NCBI GenBank assembly: GCA_028283605.1
Contig: JAPWKH010000014.1
Location: forward strand, 186,001-250,000
Reading direction: 5' to 3'
DNA length: 64,000 bases
Source: Arachidicoccus sp.
Lineage (GTDB): Bacteria; Bacteroidota; Bacteroidia; Chitinophagales; Chitinophagaceae
Shown here one piece after another: positions 56,192 to 64,000 of this stretch (positions are counted from its first letter, which is position 1; each line of letters opens with the position of its first letter). The translations under genes were made by a program, and so were the position numbers. Below the pieces are notes generated by a model. It was not told the origin of the DNA. It searched no databases and worked only from the letters and a program-made list of their open reading frames with translations.

Positions 56192-57307
56192 ATGGAAAAG
56201 AACATAACAGTAATTTTTGGCGATGGCATTGGGCCAGAAGTTACGCAGCAATCAATTAAAATATTAAATGCAATTGCGGAGCAATTCGGGCATAAATTTA
56301 ATTACGATCCTCAATTGATGGGAGCTATTGCCATTGATGAAACAGGAAATCCTTTACCGGATGCAACTATAGAAAGTGCATTGAAAAGCGATGCTGTATT
56401 ATTTGGAGCAATTGGGCATCCGAAATACGACAACGACCCAACTGCTAAAGTGCGTCCCGAACAAGGCTTACTAAAGCTTCGTAAGTCATTACAGTTGTTT
56501 GCAAACCTACGTCCCATCAATGCTTATCCTGCATTAAATCATTTATCTCCATTGAAACCGGAAAGAATGGAAGGTGCAGATTTTGTTATTTTTCGTGAAC
56601 TCACGGGTGGCATTTATTTCGGCGAAAAGAAAATCAACGATGAAAAAACTTTCGCTTCAGATTTGTGTGCATATTCAAAAGAAGAGATTGAACGCATCAC
56701 GCACCTTGCCTTTCAATTAGCACAGAAAAGAAAGAAAAAAATAACGTTGGTCGATAAAGCCAATGTTTTAGAAACATCACGGTTATGGCGCAAAGTAGTG
56801 CAAGAAATTTCACAGCAATACAATGATGTTGCAGTTGATTATATGTTCGTAGATAATGCTTCGATGCAAATCATCGTAAATCCGAAGCAATTTGATGTTA
56901 TATTAACAGAAAATATGTTTGGCGATATCATCAGCGACGAAGCAAGTGTACTTAGTGGTTCTCTTGGCTTGTTGCCGTCTTCGTCCATCGGTACGGGAAC
57001 TGCCTTGTTCGAGCCGATTCACGGTTCATATCCGCAAGCGGCAGGAAAAGACATCGCGAACCCAATCGGATCAATACTTTCGGCTGCTATGATGCTTGAA
57101 TATTTTGGTATGAGCGAAGAAGCTACTTTAGTCCGCAAGGCTGTTGCATGGACATTGGCAAACGGTTTTGTAACACAGGATATTGACCCGACTAATAACT
57201 ATGCAACAAGCGTAATCGGTGATTTGATCAAAGATTTTGTAGAACAAAAATCTCCGGCTGAAATCAATAAAAAATACGTTGAATTAGGAAAATCAACAAT
57301 TATTTAA
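56192..57307 (+). CDS. leuB: 3-isopropylmalate dehydrogenase
   Basis: NAD-dependent oxidative decarboxylation of 3-isopropylmalate to 2-oxoisocaproate. 371 residues. Typical features: FGDGIGPEV near 8-16, the substrate Arg residues in RPEQGLLKLRKSLQLFANLRP, and the metal and NAD region FGDIISDEASVLSGSLGLLPS and FEPIHGSYPQAAGKDIANP. It is the last leu gene. The ilv attenuator begins about 250 bases downstream. Confidence 0.97.
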   Translation: MEKNITVIFGDGIGPEVTQQSIKILNAIAEQFGHKFNYDPQLMGAIAIDETGNPLPDATIESALKSDAVLFGAIGHPKYDNDPTAKVRPEQGLLKLRKSLQLFANLRPINAYPALNHLSPLKPERMEGADFVIFRELTGGIYFGEKKINDEKTFASDLCAYSKEEIERITHLAFQLAQKRKKKITLVDKANVLETSRLWRKVVQEISQQYNDVAVDYMFVDNASMQIIVNPKQFDVILTENMFGDIISDEASVLSGSLGLLPSSSIGTGTALFEPIHGSYPQAAGKDIANPIGSILSAAMMLEYFGMSEEATLVRKAVAWTLANGFVTQDIDPTNNYATSVIGDLIKDFVEQKSPAEINKKYVELGKSTII

Positions 57308-57418
57308 TCATTGAAACGCTATTGGGTATTGTAATATTAATTTGCTGAAACCTTCATTATTATTGAGTTTCATAAAATTTACTAAATGTTCATCAGCGTA
57401 AAAGCCATTACATTTTAA

Positions 57419-57450
57419 TTTGAATAAAAAAAATTGTATAAATACATTTG
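57419..57450 (+). promoter_or_regulatory. Promoter of the ilv operon
   Basis: TTTG (57419-57422), a 20-base spacer and TACATTTG (57443-57450) fit the Bacteroidota consensus exactly and equal the leuA promoter in spacing and -7 box. A start near 57457 leaves about 105 bases before the leader peptide. A second TACATTTGACG at 57538-57548 repeats the -7 region but lacks a good -33; it may be a second start with a leader of about 10 bases. Confidence 0.7.
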
Positions 57451-57561
57451 ACGCGTAGACGGTAGAAAATAAAAGAATGTATTTTATGACGGATTTATCA
57501 GATTAAAATAAATAGTTCTTTAAAAAATATTATTTTCTACATTTGACGTCTCGTAAAGATC

Positions 57562-57660
57562 ATGGACAAAAGTGTAAAAAATAAAATCAGTATATCAGTC
57601 ATCCTAATTATAGCGGTGGTTGTCATTATTCCTTCATCAGGAAGTGGTTTTATTTTGTAA
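57562..57660 (+). CDS. Ile/Val/Leu-rich leader peptide of the ilv attenuator
   Basis: An ORF of 32 codons, too short for the track, from ATG 57562 to TAA 57658-57660. The peptide contains [15 protein letters not shown], in which 12 of 15 residues are Ile, Val or Leu, the products of the operon. Its last codons (GGA AGT GGT TTT) are themselves segment 1 of the attenuator. Stalling at the Ile/Val/Leu run for lack of charged tRNA would leave segment 1 free to pair with segment 2; complete translation would mask it. A small membrane peptide is the alternative, but the fit with the hairpins directly behind makes a regulatory leader far more likely. Confidence 0.85.
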   Translation: MDKSVKNKISISVILIIAVVVIIPSSGSGFIL

Positions 57661-57692
57661 ACATTCAAAATAAAGTTTTGAAAACCACTTCC
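57640..57692 (+). promoter_or_regulatory. Antiterminator hairpin of the ilv attenuator
   Basis: Segment 1 (GGAAGTGGTTTT, 57640-57651, plus ATTTTG) can pair with CAAAATAAA (57666-57674) and with segment 2 (AAAACCACTTCC, 57681-57692). The leader stop codon lies in the loop. This structure uses all of segment 2 and so excludes the terminator. Confidence 0.8.
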
Positions 57693-57715
57693 GAAACGAA
57701 GTGGTTTTTTGTTTT
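57681..57715 (+). terminator. Intrinsic terminator (attenuator) before ilvD
   Basis: AAAACCACTTC (57681-57691) pairs perfectly with GAAGTGGTTTT (57698-57708), loop CGAAAC, followed by a T-tract (TTTTTTGTTTT, 57705-57715). It lies 32 bases before ilvD, so an unregulated transcript would stop before any ilv gene, including read-through from leuB. Confidence 0.88.
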
Positions 57716-57746
57716 AAAAGATTACTATTCAAATAAAAAATATGAA

Positions 57747-59435
57747 ATGAGCGAATTAAACAAATATTCCAAAACGCTTACGCAGGATGAAACACAGCCT
57801 GGCGCGCACGCACAATATTATGCAATTGGGTTTACTGATGAAGATTTCAACAAAGCGCAGATCGGAATTGTAAGCATGGGATGGGACGGTAATCCGTGCA
57901 ATATGCATCTAAATGACTTGGCAACTAAAGTGCGTGAAAGTGTGAATGATACGGAAGGTTTATTGGGACTTCGTTTTTATACAATTGGTGTAAGTGATGG
58001 CATGAGCAACGGCACGCCCGGCATGCGATACAGCCTCGTAAGCCGCGACTTAATCGCAGACAGCATAGAAACTGTTGCAGGCGCACAATACTATGACGGA
58101 CTTATTACCATTCCCGGCTGCGATAAAAATATGCCTGGTTCATTGATGGCGATGGCGCGTTTAAACAGGCCTTCTATTATGTTGTACGGAGGCACCATTG
58201 CAACCGGACATTATAAAGATAAACATGATTTAAATATAGTATCTGCATTTGAAGCTTTAGGACAAAAGATTGCAGGCAACATTAGTCAGGAAGATTTTAA
58301 AGGAATTATTCGCAATTCCTGTCCCGGCGCCGGCGCTTGCGGTGGCATGTACACTGCTAATACAATGGCAAGCGCTGCCGAAGCATTAGGAATGAGTTTG
58401 CCTTATTCTTCCTCCAATCCTGCACTAAGTGAAGATAAGCAAAATGAATGTATTGCAGCAGGCAAAGCCATACGGCTTTTGTTGGAAAAAGATATTAAGC
58501 CTAAAGATATTATGACCCGTAAAGCATTTGAAAATGCTGTAACCGTTATCATGGTATTGGGCGGAAGCACAAATGCGGTATTGCATTTATTGGCTGTTGC
58601 AAAAGCGGCAGGTGTAGATTTCAAGATTGATGACTTTCAGAAAATCAGCGATAAAATTCCTATGTTGGCAGACTTTAAGCCAAGCGGCAAATACCTTATG
58701 GAAGATTTGCATCAATACGGTGGTATTCCGGCAGTGATGAAATATTTATGGAAGAATGGTTTACTGCATGGAGATTGCTTAACTGTAACAGGAAAAACAG
58801 TTGCGGAGAATTTGGAAGAAGCAAAAGACTTGGATTTTAATGAACAAAAAATAGTGCAACCTTTGGAAAATCCTATCAAGAAAACCGGTCACTTACAAAT
58901 ATTGTACGGCAATCTTGCAGAAAAAGGAAGCGTTGCAAAAATTACCGGTAAAGAAGGAGAGCGCTTTGAAGGAACTGCGCGAGTATTCGACGGCGAACAT
59001 GATTTAATACAAGGGCTTTCAAGCGGACGCGTTCGCGCAGGCGATGTAGTTGTAATAAAAAATATCGGACCGAAAGGCGCGCCCGGAATGCCGGAAATGC
59101 TGAAACCTACCAGCGCCATCATTGGTTCAGGTTTGGGTAAATCAGTAGCATTGATTACAGACGGGCGTTTCAGCGGCGGTACGCACGGTTTTGTTGTAGG
59201 GCATATTACGCCGGAAGCTGTTGAAGGCGGATTAATTGGCTTGGTTAATGATGATGATATCATTGAAATAGATGCCACAAAAAATACAATCACTTTAAAA
59301 GTATCGGAAGAAGAAATTGCAAAACGAAGAGCTGCATGGAAAAAGCCTGAACCGAAAGCAAGAAATGGTGTGTTGTATAAATATGCAAAATTCGTAAAAT
59401 CAGCAAGCGAAGGTTGTGTAACGGATGAGGATTAA
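57747..59435 (+). CDS. ilvD: Dihydroxyacid dehydratase
   Basis: Fe-S dehydratase that makes the 2-oxoacid precursors of valine and isoleucine. The start is set at ATG 57747 ([15 protein letters not shown]); the track start (TTG 57678) lies within the attenuator and would add 23 residues not found in the family. 562 residues, the family size. The cluster cysteine motifs are GCDKNMPGS and [18 protein letters not shown], and the C-terminal [21 protein letters not shown] is conserved. First gene of the ilv unit, controlled by the attenuator. Confidence 0.97.
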   Translation: MSELNKYSKTLTQDETQPGAHAQYYAIGFTDEDFNKAQIGIVSMGWDGNPCNMHLNDLATKVRESVNDTEGLLGLRFYTIGVSDGMSNGTPGMRYSLVSRDLIADSIETVAGAQYYDGLITIPGCDKNMPGSLMAMARLNRPSIMLYGGTIATGHYKDKHDLNIVSAFEALGQKIAGNISQEDFKGIIRNSCPGAGACGGMYTANTMASAAEALGMSLPYSSSNPALSEDKQNECIAAGKAIRLLLEKDIKPKDIMTRKAFENAVTVIMVLGGSTNAVLHLLAVAKAAGVDFKIDDFQKISDKIPMLADFKPSGKYLMEDLHQYGGIPAVMKYLWKNGLLHGDCLTVTGKTVAENLEEAKDLDFNEQKIVQPLENPIKKTGHLQILYGNLAEKGSVAKITGKEGERFEGTARVFDGEHDLIQGLSSGRVRAGDVVVIKNIGPKGAPGMPEMLKPTSAIIGSGLGKSVALITDGRFSGGTHGFVVGHITPEAVEGGLIGLVNDDDIIEIDATKNTITLKVSEEEIAKRRAAWKKPEPKARNGVLYKYAKFVKSASEGCVTDED

Positions 59436-59462
59436 TATTTTCAAAAAATACATTGATTCAAT

Positions 59463-61208
59463 ATGGAAACTTTAGATATTACAAAAGAAACAACAGCTGA
59501 AAAGCCGCAGCCCGCAAAGGTTTCGCTCAGCGGCAGTCAAGCCGTTTTGGAAGCATTGATTGCGGAAAATGTAAAAACAGTTTTCGGTTATCCCGGCGGC
59601 GCTATCATGCCTATATACGATGCGCTATATGATTATAAAGATAAGCTTGAGCACATACTGGTGCGTCACGAACAAGGCGGAATCCACGCTGCACAAGGCT
59701 TTGCACGTGCATCCGGAGAAGTCGGTGTAGTATTTGCAACAAGCGGCCCTGGCGCAACCAATCTGGTTACGGGCATTGCAGATGCAATGATCGACAGTAC
59801 GCCATTGGTATGTATAACAGGACAAGTATTTGCTCATCTTTTGGGTACGGATGCTTTTCAGGAAACAGATGTGATAAACATAACAACGCCGGTTACCAAA
59901 TGGAATTATCAGGTAACGGAAGCGTCGGAAATTCCAAGTGTTTTGGCGAAAGCCTTTTACATCGCGCGTTCCGGCCGTCCCGGCCCAGTGTTGGTAGATA
60001 TTACCAAAAATGCACAAGTCGAAAAATTCGATTACAAAGGTTACATTCCTTGCAATCATATTCGCAGTTATTTGCCAAAGCCGAAAGTGAGAAAAAAATT
60101 TATTGCTGAAGCGGCAAAACTTATTAATGAAGCAAAGAAACCATTCGTATTATTTGGACAAGGAATTATTTTAGGCGAAGCAGAAAAAGAATTTCAAACA
60201 TTTATTGAGAAAGCCGGTCTTCCTTCTGCATTTACCATTATGGGCGAAAGCGCTATTCCTTCCGATCATCCGTTAAATGTGGGAATGCTGGGTATGCATG
60301 GCAATTATGCACCGAATGTTTTGACGAATGAATGCGATGTGTTAATAGCTATTGGTATGCGCTTCGATGATCGCGTTACCGGGAGATTGGATAAATATGC
60401 GAAGCAGGCAAAAATTATTCATCTGGATATTGACCCTGCTGAAATTGATAAGAACGTGAAAACAACTGTTCCTGTTTGGGGCGATTGTAAAGAAACATTG
60501 CCTTTGCTTACCGAATTAATCAATAAAACAGAACACACGGCATGGCTGCAGCGTTTTCGTGATTTGGAACAAGAAGAAATAAAACAAGTTATCAACGAAG
60601 AATTAAATCCGTCCACAGAAATTATGTCGATGGGCGAGGTGATTAAAGTGTTGAATAAATTGACGAATGAAGATGCAATAATTGTAACCGATGTAGGGCA
60701 GCATCAAATGGTAGCTTGCCGCTATGCGAAGTTTAAAAATTCGCGCAGCAATATTACTTCCGGCGGATTGGGAACAATGGGTTTTGGTTTGCCCGCAGCT
60801 ATTGGTGCAAAATACGGTGCACCAGAAAGAACAGTTGTTTCAATCAGCGGCGACGGTGGCTTTCAAATGACGATACAAGAGTTGGGAACAATTATGCAAT
60901 TCGGTGCAGATGTAAAAATTCTTATTTTAAACAATCAGTTTTTAGGAATGGTGCGTCAATGGCAGGAATTATTTAACGACAGAAGATATTCTTTCGTAAA
61001 CATTACTTCGCCCGATTATATAACAGTTGCGAAAGGTTACGGCATTGCAGGCAAAAGAATCGACAAGAGAGAAGATTTGGAAAGTTCGTTACAAGAAATG
61101 TTGAGTTATAAGGGTTCTTATCTTTTGGAAGTAATGGTTGGGAAAGAAAATAATGTATTTCCAATGGTACCGCAAGGTTGCAGCGTAAGTGAGATCAGAT
61201 TAAAGTAA
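59463..61208 (+). CDS. ilvB: Acetolactate synthase, large (catalytic) subunit
   Basis: ThDP-dependent condensation of pyruvate with pyruvate or 2-oxobutyrate. 581 residues with the three domains of the family. The catalytic Glu is in RHEQGGIHAAQGFARASG (near 60-77), and the ThDP-Mg motif SGDGGFQMTIQELGT... near 460 leads into NNQFLGMVRQWQ, the herbicide/FAD-site region of anabolic enzymes. The small subunit ilvN is two genes downstream. It follows ilvD by 27 bases. Confidence 0.97.
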   Translation: METLDITKETTAEKPQPAKVSLSGSQAVLEALIAENVKTVFGYPGGAIMPIYDALYDYKDKLEHILVRHEQGGIHAAQGFARASGEVGVVFATSGPGATNLVTGIADAMIDSTPLVCITGQVFAHLLGTDAFQETDVINITTPVTKWNYQVTEASEIPSVLAKAFYIARSGRPGPVLVDITKNAQVEKFDYKGYIPCNHIRSYLPKPKVRKKFIAEAAKLINEAKKPFVLFGQGIILGEAEKEFQTFIEKAGLPSAFTIMGESAIPSDHPLNVGMLGMHGNYAPNVLTNECDVLIAIGMRFDDRVTGRLDKYAKQAKIIHLDIDPAEIDKNVKTTVPVWGDCKETLPLLTELINKTEHTAWLQRFRDLEQEEIKQVINEELNPSTEIMSMGEVIKVLNKLTNEDAIIVTDVGQHQMVACRYAKFKNSRSNITSGGLGTMGFGLPAAIGAKYGAPERTVVSISGDGGFQMTIQELGTIMQFGADVKILILNNQFLGMVRQWQELFNDRRYSFVNITSPDYITVAKGYGIAGKRIDKREDLESSLQEMLSYKGSYLLEVMVGKENNVFPMVPQGCSVSEIRLK

Positions 61209-61224
61209 TGATGATTTAATAAAA

Positions 61225-61512
61225 ATGATAACGGAAATAGCCATATTAAATATTAAGCAAAATCAATCGGAAGAATATTTAAAATCTTTCGCGAAAGCAG
61301 CGTCAATCATTACTGCAAGCGAAGGATATATTTCTCATGAACTACAAAAATGTGTTGAGCATGAAGATAAATTTTTGCTTACCGTAAAATGGCAAACATT
61401 AGAAAATCATACGGAAGGTTTCAGAAAAAGTGAAGCTTATCAGGAATGGAAGAGATTGTTACATCATTACTATGATCCATTTCCGGAAGTAGAACATTAT
61501 TCTCTATTATAA
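61225..61512 (+). CDS. Antibiotic-biosynthesis-monooxygenase (ABM) domain protein
   Basis: A single ferredoxin-like ABM domain of 95 residues (MITEIAILNIKQNQSEEYLKSF, ISHELQKCVEHEDKFLLTVKW, HTEGFRKSEAYQEWKRLL). Members are small dimeric oxygenases, heme-degrading enzymes or mere stress proteins. It is inserted between ilvB and ilvN, 16 bases after ilvB, with no established part in the pathway. Confidence 0.82.
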   Translation: MITEIAILNIKQNQSEEYLKSFAKAASIITASEGYISHELQKCVEHEDKFLLTVKWQTLENHTEGFRKSEAYQEWKRLLHHYYDPFPEVEHYSLL

Positions 61513-61550
61513 ACATATCACGTATTACTCAGAACTTATTACCAAATAAA

Positions 61551-62141
61551 ATGAACAAACAAGAATTCACAATATCTGTATATACCGAAAACCAAATCGG
61601 CTTGCTCAACCGCATTGCCATCATGTTTTCGCGCAGAAAAATCAATGTCGAGAGTCTTAATGTTTCTCCTACGGAAATTGAAGGCATCTCTCGCTTTACC
61701 ATCGTTATCAACGAAGCCGAAGATGTAGTTAGAAAACTTGCAAGACAAATTGAAAAGCAAATCGAAGTATTGAAAGTTTATTACAATACCAATGAAGAAG
61801 TTATTTGGCAGGAGTTGGCTTTATACAAAGTGCCTACCGATGTGATTTCCGAAAAAGCAAAAGTGGAGCGGCTTTTACGCGAATATGGTGCGCAGGCTGT
61901 TGTTATTCGCAGTGATTATACAGTGTTTGAAACTGTTGGTCATCGTGAAGAAATCGATGGATTACTCGAAGCGTTAGCGCCCTATGGATTGATTGAATTT
62001 GTACGCAGCGCACGCGTAGCTATTATCAAAGATAGCGAAGGGTTTCACAATAAATTAAAAGAATTCGAAAACAGAGAACCTTCAGAAGCGGTTATCGAAA
62101 ACGAATTTTTAAATAAACAAAGCGAAGTATTTACGATGTAA
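61551..62141 (+). CDS. ilvN: Acetolactate synthase, small (regulatory) subunit
   Basis: 196 residues. The N-terminal ACT domain reads FTISVYTENQIGLLNRIAIMFSRRKINVESLNVSPTE (near 6-42), which binds valine and confers feedback inhibition in relatives. The C-terminal domain (ERLLREYGAQAVVIRSDY, LIEFVRSARVAI) matches ALS_ss_C. The gene lies 38 bases after the ABM gene. Confidence 0.94.
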   Translation: MNKQEFTISVYTENQIGLLNRIAIMFSRRKINVESLNVSPTEIEGISRFTIVINEAEDVVRKLARQIEKQIEVLKVYYNTNEEVIWQELALYKVPTDVISEKAKVERLLREYGAQAVVIRSDYTVFETVGHREEIDGLLEALAPYGLIEFVRSARVAIIKDSEGFHNKLKEFENREPSEAVIENEFLNKQSEVFTM

Positions 62142-62166
62142 TTTGTTCTAGCTTTAAGATTTCACA

Positions 62167-62634
62167 ATGCAGTATTCTATAAAATATATCAGAAAAAACA
62201 GAGAATTATTTTTAAAATTACTTGACGGTTTAACCATTGAACAACTTAATAAAATACCGACAGGATTTAATAATAATATTATATGGAATTTCGGTCACAT
62301 TATTGTTTCCACGCAATTATTAGCGTACGTTCGCTCCGGCGTACAAGTCGATTTTGAAGTAAGCTTCCAAGAAAAATTCAAAAGCGGAACAAGGCCGGAA
62401 AGTTTTATTACACAAGAAGAAATTGAAGAATTAAAAGAACTGTTATACTCAACTTTGGATCTAATAGAAGAAAATGAAAAAAAGAATTATTTTGACAAAG
62501 TAATTCCTTTTTCAACTCAAACGTACGGATTTGAAATGAATACATTTGAAGAAGTTTTGGCTTGCATTCAATCGCACGAATCGTTGCATTACGGATACGC
62601 TTTGGCTCAAAAAAGATTAGTAAATAATTTATAA
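62167..62634 (+). CDS. DinB-superfamily protein
   Basis: A four-helix protein of 155 residues with the DinB/YfiT metal site: one His in IIWNFGHIIVSTQ (near 48) and an HxxxH pair in SHESLHYGY near 138-142. Members are putative metal-dependent thiol transferases (bacillithiol, mycothiol) or hydrolases. It sits between ilvN and ilvC, 25 bases after ilvN, without a known role in the pathway. Confidence 0.85.
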   Translation: MQYSIKYIRKNRELFLKLLDGLTIEQLNKIPTGFNNNIIWNFGHIIVSTQLLAYVRSGVQVDFEVSFQEKFKSGTRPESFITQEEIEELKELLYSTLDLIEENEKKNYFDKVIPFSTQTYGFEMNTFEEVLACIQSHESLHYGYALAQKRLVNNL

Positions 62635-62690
62635 TCGATTACTTTTTAAACCATATTCAAAAACAATAAATCTTAATTAAAAAACAAACA

Positions 62691-63737
62691 ATGGCAAAAT
62701 TAAATTTCGGCGGTGTTGAAGAAAATGTAGTAACACGCGAAGAATTTCCGCTTGCGAAAGCACAGGAAGTATTACAGAATGAAACAGTAGCAGTTATCGG
62801 TTACGGTGTTCAAGGACCGGGACAAGCATTGAATCAAAGAGATAACGGTATCAATGTAATCGTTGGTCAAAGAAAAAACTCAAAAACATGGGATAAAGCT
62901 ATCGCTGACGGATTTGTTGAAGGACAAACTTTATTCGAAATAGAAGAAGCATTGGAAAAAGGAACAATCATCTGTTACCTATTGAGCGATGCTGCCCAAA
63001 TCGAATTGTGGCCTACCGTAAAAAAGCATTTGACTGCCGGGAAAGCTTTGTATTTCTCTCACGGTTTCGGTATTACATTCAACGAGCAAACAGGCATTAT
63101 TCCGCCTGCAGATGTTGATGTATTCTTAGTTGCACCAAAAGGCTCGGGAACATCTTTACGCAGAATGTTTTTGCAAGGCCGCGGCTTGAACAGTTCGTTC
63201 GCAATTTTCCAGGATGCCACAGGCAAAGCGAAAGACAGAGTAATTGCTTTAGGCATTGCAGTAGGAAGCGGTTATTTGTTCGAAACCGATTTCAGAAAAG
63301 AAGTATTCAGCGATTTAACCGGCGAACGCGGAACTTTGATGGGTGCAATACAGGGAATTTTTGCTGCACAATATCAGGTATTGCGCGACAAAGGTCATAC
63401 GCCTTCTGAGGCATTCAACGAAACAGTAGAAGAATTGACACAGTCATTGATGCCGTTGGTTGCGGAGAACGGGATGGATTGGATGTATGCGAACTGTTCA
63501 ACAACAGCACAACGCGGCGCGTTGGATTGGTGGAAAAAATTCCGCGATGCTACATTGCCGGTCTTTACCGAATTATATGAAAGCGTAGCAACCGGTAAAG
63601 AATCTAAGCGTTCTATCGACAGCAATTCTCAACCCGATTATCGCGAAAAACTAAATGAAGAATTGAAAGAGCTTCGTGAAAGCGAATTATGGCAGGCAGG
63701 TAAAACGGTAAGAAGTTTAAGACCCGAGAATAATTAG
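62691..63737 (+). CDS. ilvC: Ketol-acid reductoisomerase
   Basis: Converts acetolactate and acetohydroxybutyrate to the dihydroxyacids used by IlvD. 348 residues, a short (class I) enzyme. The Rossmann loop is VIGYGVQGPGQALN; the coenzyme-specificity loop VGQRKNSKTW has basic and Ser residues consistent with NADPH. FLVAPKGSGTSLRRMF and the Mg-binding DLTGERGTLMGAIQGIF and CSTTAQRGALDWW are intact. Last gene of the ilv unit, followed by a strong terminator. Confidence 0.96.
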   Translation: MAKLNFGGVEENVVTREEFPLAKAQEVLQNETVAVIGYGVQGPGQALNQRDNGINVIVGQRKNSKTWDKAIADGFVEGQTLFEIEEALEKGTIICYLLSDAAQIELWPTVKKHLTAGKALYFSHGFGITFNEQTGIIPPADVDVFLVAPKGSGTSLRRMFLQGRGLNSSFAIFQDATGKAKDRVIALGIAVGSGYLFETDFRKEVFSDLTGERGTLMGAIQGIFAAQYQVLRDKGHTPSEAFNETVEELTQSLMPLVAENGMDWMYANCSTTAQRGALDWWKKFRDATLPVFTELYESVATGKESKRSIDSNSQPDYREKLNEELKELRESELWQAGKTVRSLRPENN

Positions 63738-63765
63738 TTAGTTTAAGGATTTTACATTAGATAAT

Positions 63766-63800
63766 AAAGGTTTGGGATAAATGTCTCAAACCTTTTTATT
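63766..63800 (+). terminator. Terminator of the ilv operon
   Basis: AAAGGTTTGGGA (63766-63777) pairs with TCTCAAACCTTT (63784-63795), one G-T pair, loop TAAATG, followed by TTATTTTA. It is 28 bases after the ilvC stop. IS630 copy 3 begins at the end of its T-tract. Confidence 0.88.
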
Positions 63801-63803
63801 TTA

Positions 63804-64000
63804 TAGTTAAATCATAATAATTTGTCATATTATTTGTATTTTTGTATTATGTCGTATTCTATAGATTTCCGCAAACAATTATTTAAGATTAAGCGTCAGG
63901 AAAATCTCACATTTCAAGAAACTGCAGAAAGATTTGGTATTCCCATAAGGACGTTGTTTAGATGGCAAAAATGTATAAATCCTAAAACAAAGCGGAACAA
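63804..64000 (+). mobile_element. IS630-family insertion sequence, copy 3 (left end, cut by window)
   Basis: The left inverted repeat TAGTTAAATCATAATAA and the 45-base lead before the transposase ATG equal copies 1 and 2; a TA flank is at 63802-63803. The visible 197 bases agree with copy 1 except for one base (TGTCATATT for TGTCACATT). Confidence 0.92.
63849..64000 (+). CDS. IS630 transposase, first reading frame (copy 3, partial)
   Basis: The start ATG 63849 gives MSYSIDFRKQLFKIKRQENL, identical to copy 1 as far as visible; the gene runs past the window end. Confidence 0.88.
   Translation, partial: MSYSIDFRKQLFKIKRQENLTFQETAERFGIPIRTLFRWQKCINPKTKRN

Noticed and set aside
57562-57660. Leader ORF as a small transmembrane protein
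   Set aside because: The hydrophobic run could span a membrane, but its end is built into the antiterminator and the terminator follows directly, which a structural gene would not require.
57678-57746. N-terminal extension of IlvD from the track start
   Set aside because: It begins at a TTG inside the attenuator hairpin region and adds 23 residues unlike the family; ATG 57747 gives the normal protein.
1-64000. CRISPR array, tRNA, rRNA, phage or toxin-antitoxin system
   Set aside because: Reading through both strands I saw no regularly spaced repeats, no tRNA-like cloverleaf ends, no integrase and no recognised toxin-antitoxin pair. A tRNAscan or CRISPR-finder run would settle it.

Overview
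The window is chromosomal DNA from a member of the Bacteroidota, most likely a Chitinophagaceae-type soil or plant-associated bacterium. The evidence is a SusC/SusD pair with a hybrid two-component regulator, promoters of the TTTG-N20-TAnnTTTG type, AT-rich codon usage, four-helix-bundle (IVS-type) proteins, and a Bacteroidota-style GC-rich extragenic repeat. The genus is inferred, not shown. I saw no rRNA, tRNA or CRISPR.

Layout. 0.4-2.7 kb: an EptA-like phosphoethanolamine transferase next to a PAP2 phosphatase, a probable lipid A modification pair. 3-9 kb: a small orphan protein, an AraC regulator with an alpha/beta hydrolase, then a redox cluster (quinone-oxidoreductase-like, cupin, Old Yellow Enzyme) below a second AraC regulator. 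9.3-11.6 kb: hxlA-hxlB of the ribulose monophosphate pathway, divergent from a third AraC gene, with a candidate operator between them. 12.3-15.4 kb: a gene graveyard around IS630 copy 1 (frameshifted AraC gene, decapitated SDR, YVTN beta-propeller fragment, one unidentified degenerate gene).

15.4-35.9 kb: a polysaccharide utilization locus on the minus strand: HTCS regulator, IS630 copy 2, susC, susD, GH16, GH43, GH51 (frameshifted), GH2 with a glucuronidase-type NxK motif, and two GH35 enzymes. The set fits type II arabinogalactan. IS copies 1 and 2 are direct repeats that flank the whole enzyme/transport part. 36.2-49 kb: M28 peptidase, MFS transporter, TonB-dependent receptor, SET protein, pirin, desaturase, PhyH dioxygenase, SDR and a conserved helical protein.

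49-63.8 kb: a plus-strand leucine and isoleucine/valine superoperon: leuA, leuC, leuD, leuB, then ilvD, ilvB, ilvN, ilvC. Embedded in it are non-pathway genes (four-helix-bundle protein and a decayed second copy, methyltransferase, small hydrolase, double ABC ATPase, ABM monooxygenase, DinB). Between leuB and ilvD lies an unlisted 32-residue leader peptide packed with Ile/Val/Leu codons, followed by mutually exclusive antiterminator and terminator hairpins. This looks like a classical ribosome-mediated transcription attenuator and is the strongest new observation here. The leu and ilv units have near-identical promoters. The ilvC terminator is followed at once by IS630 copy 3, cut by the window end.
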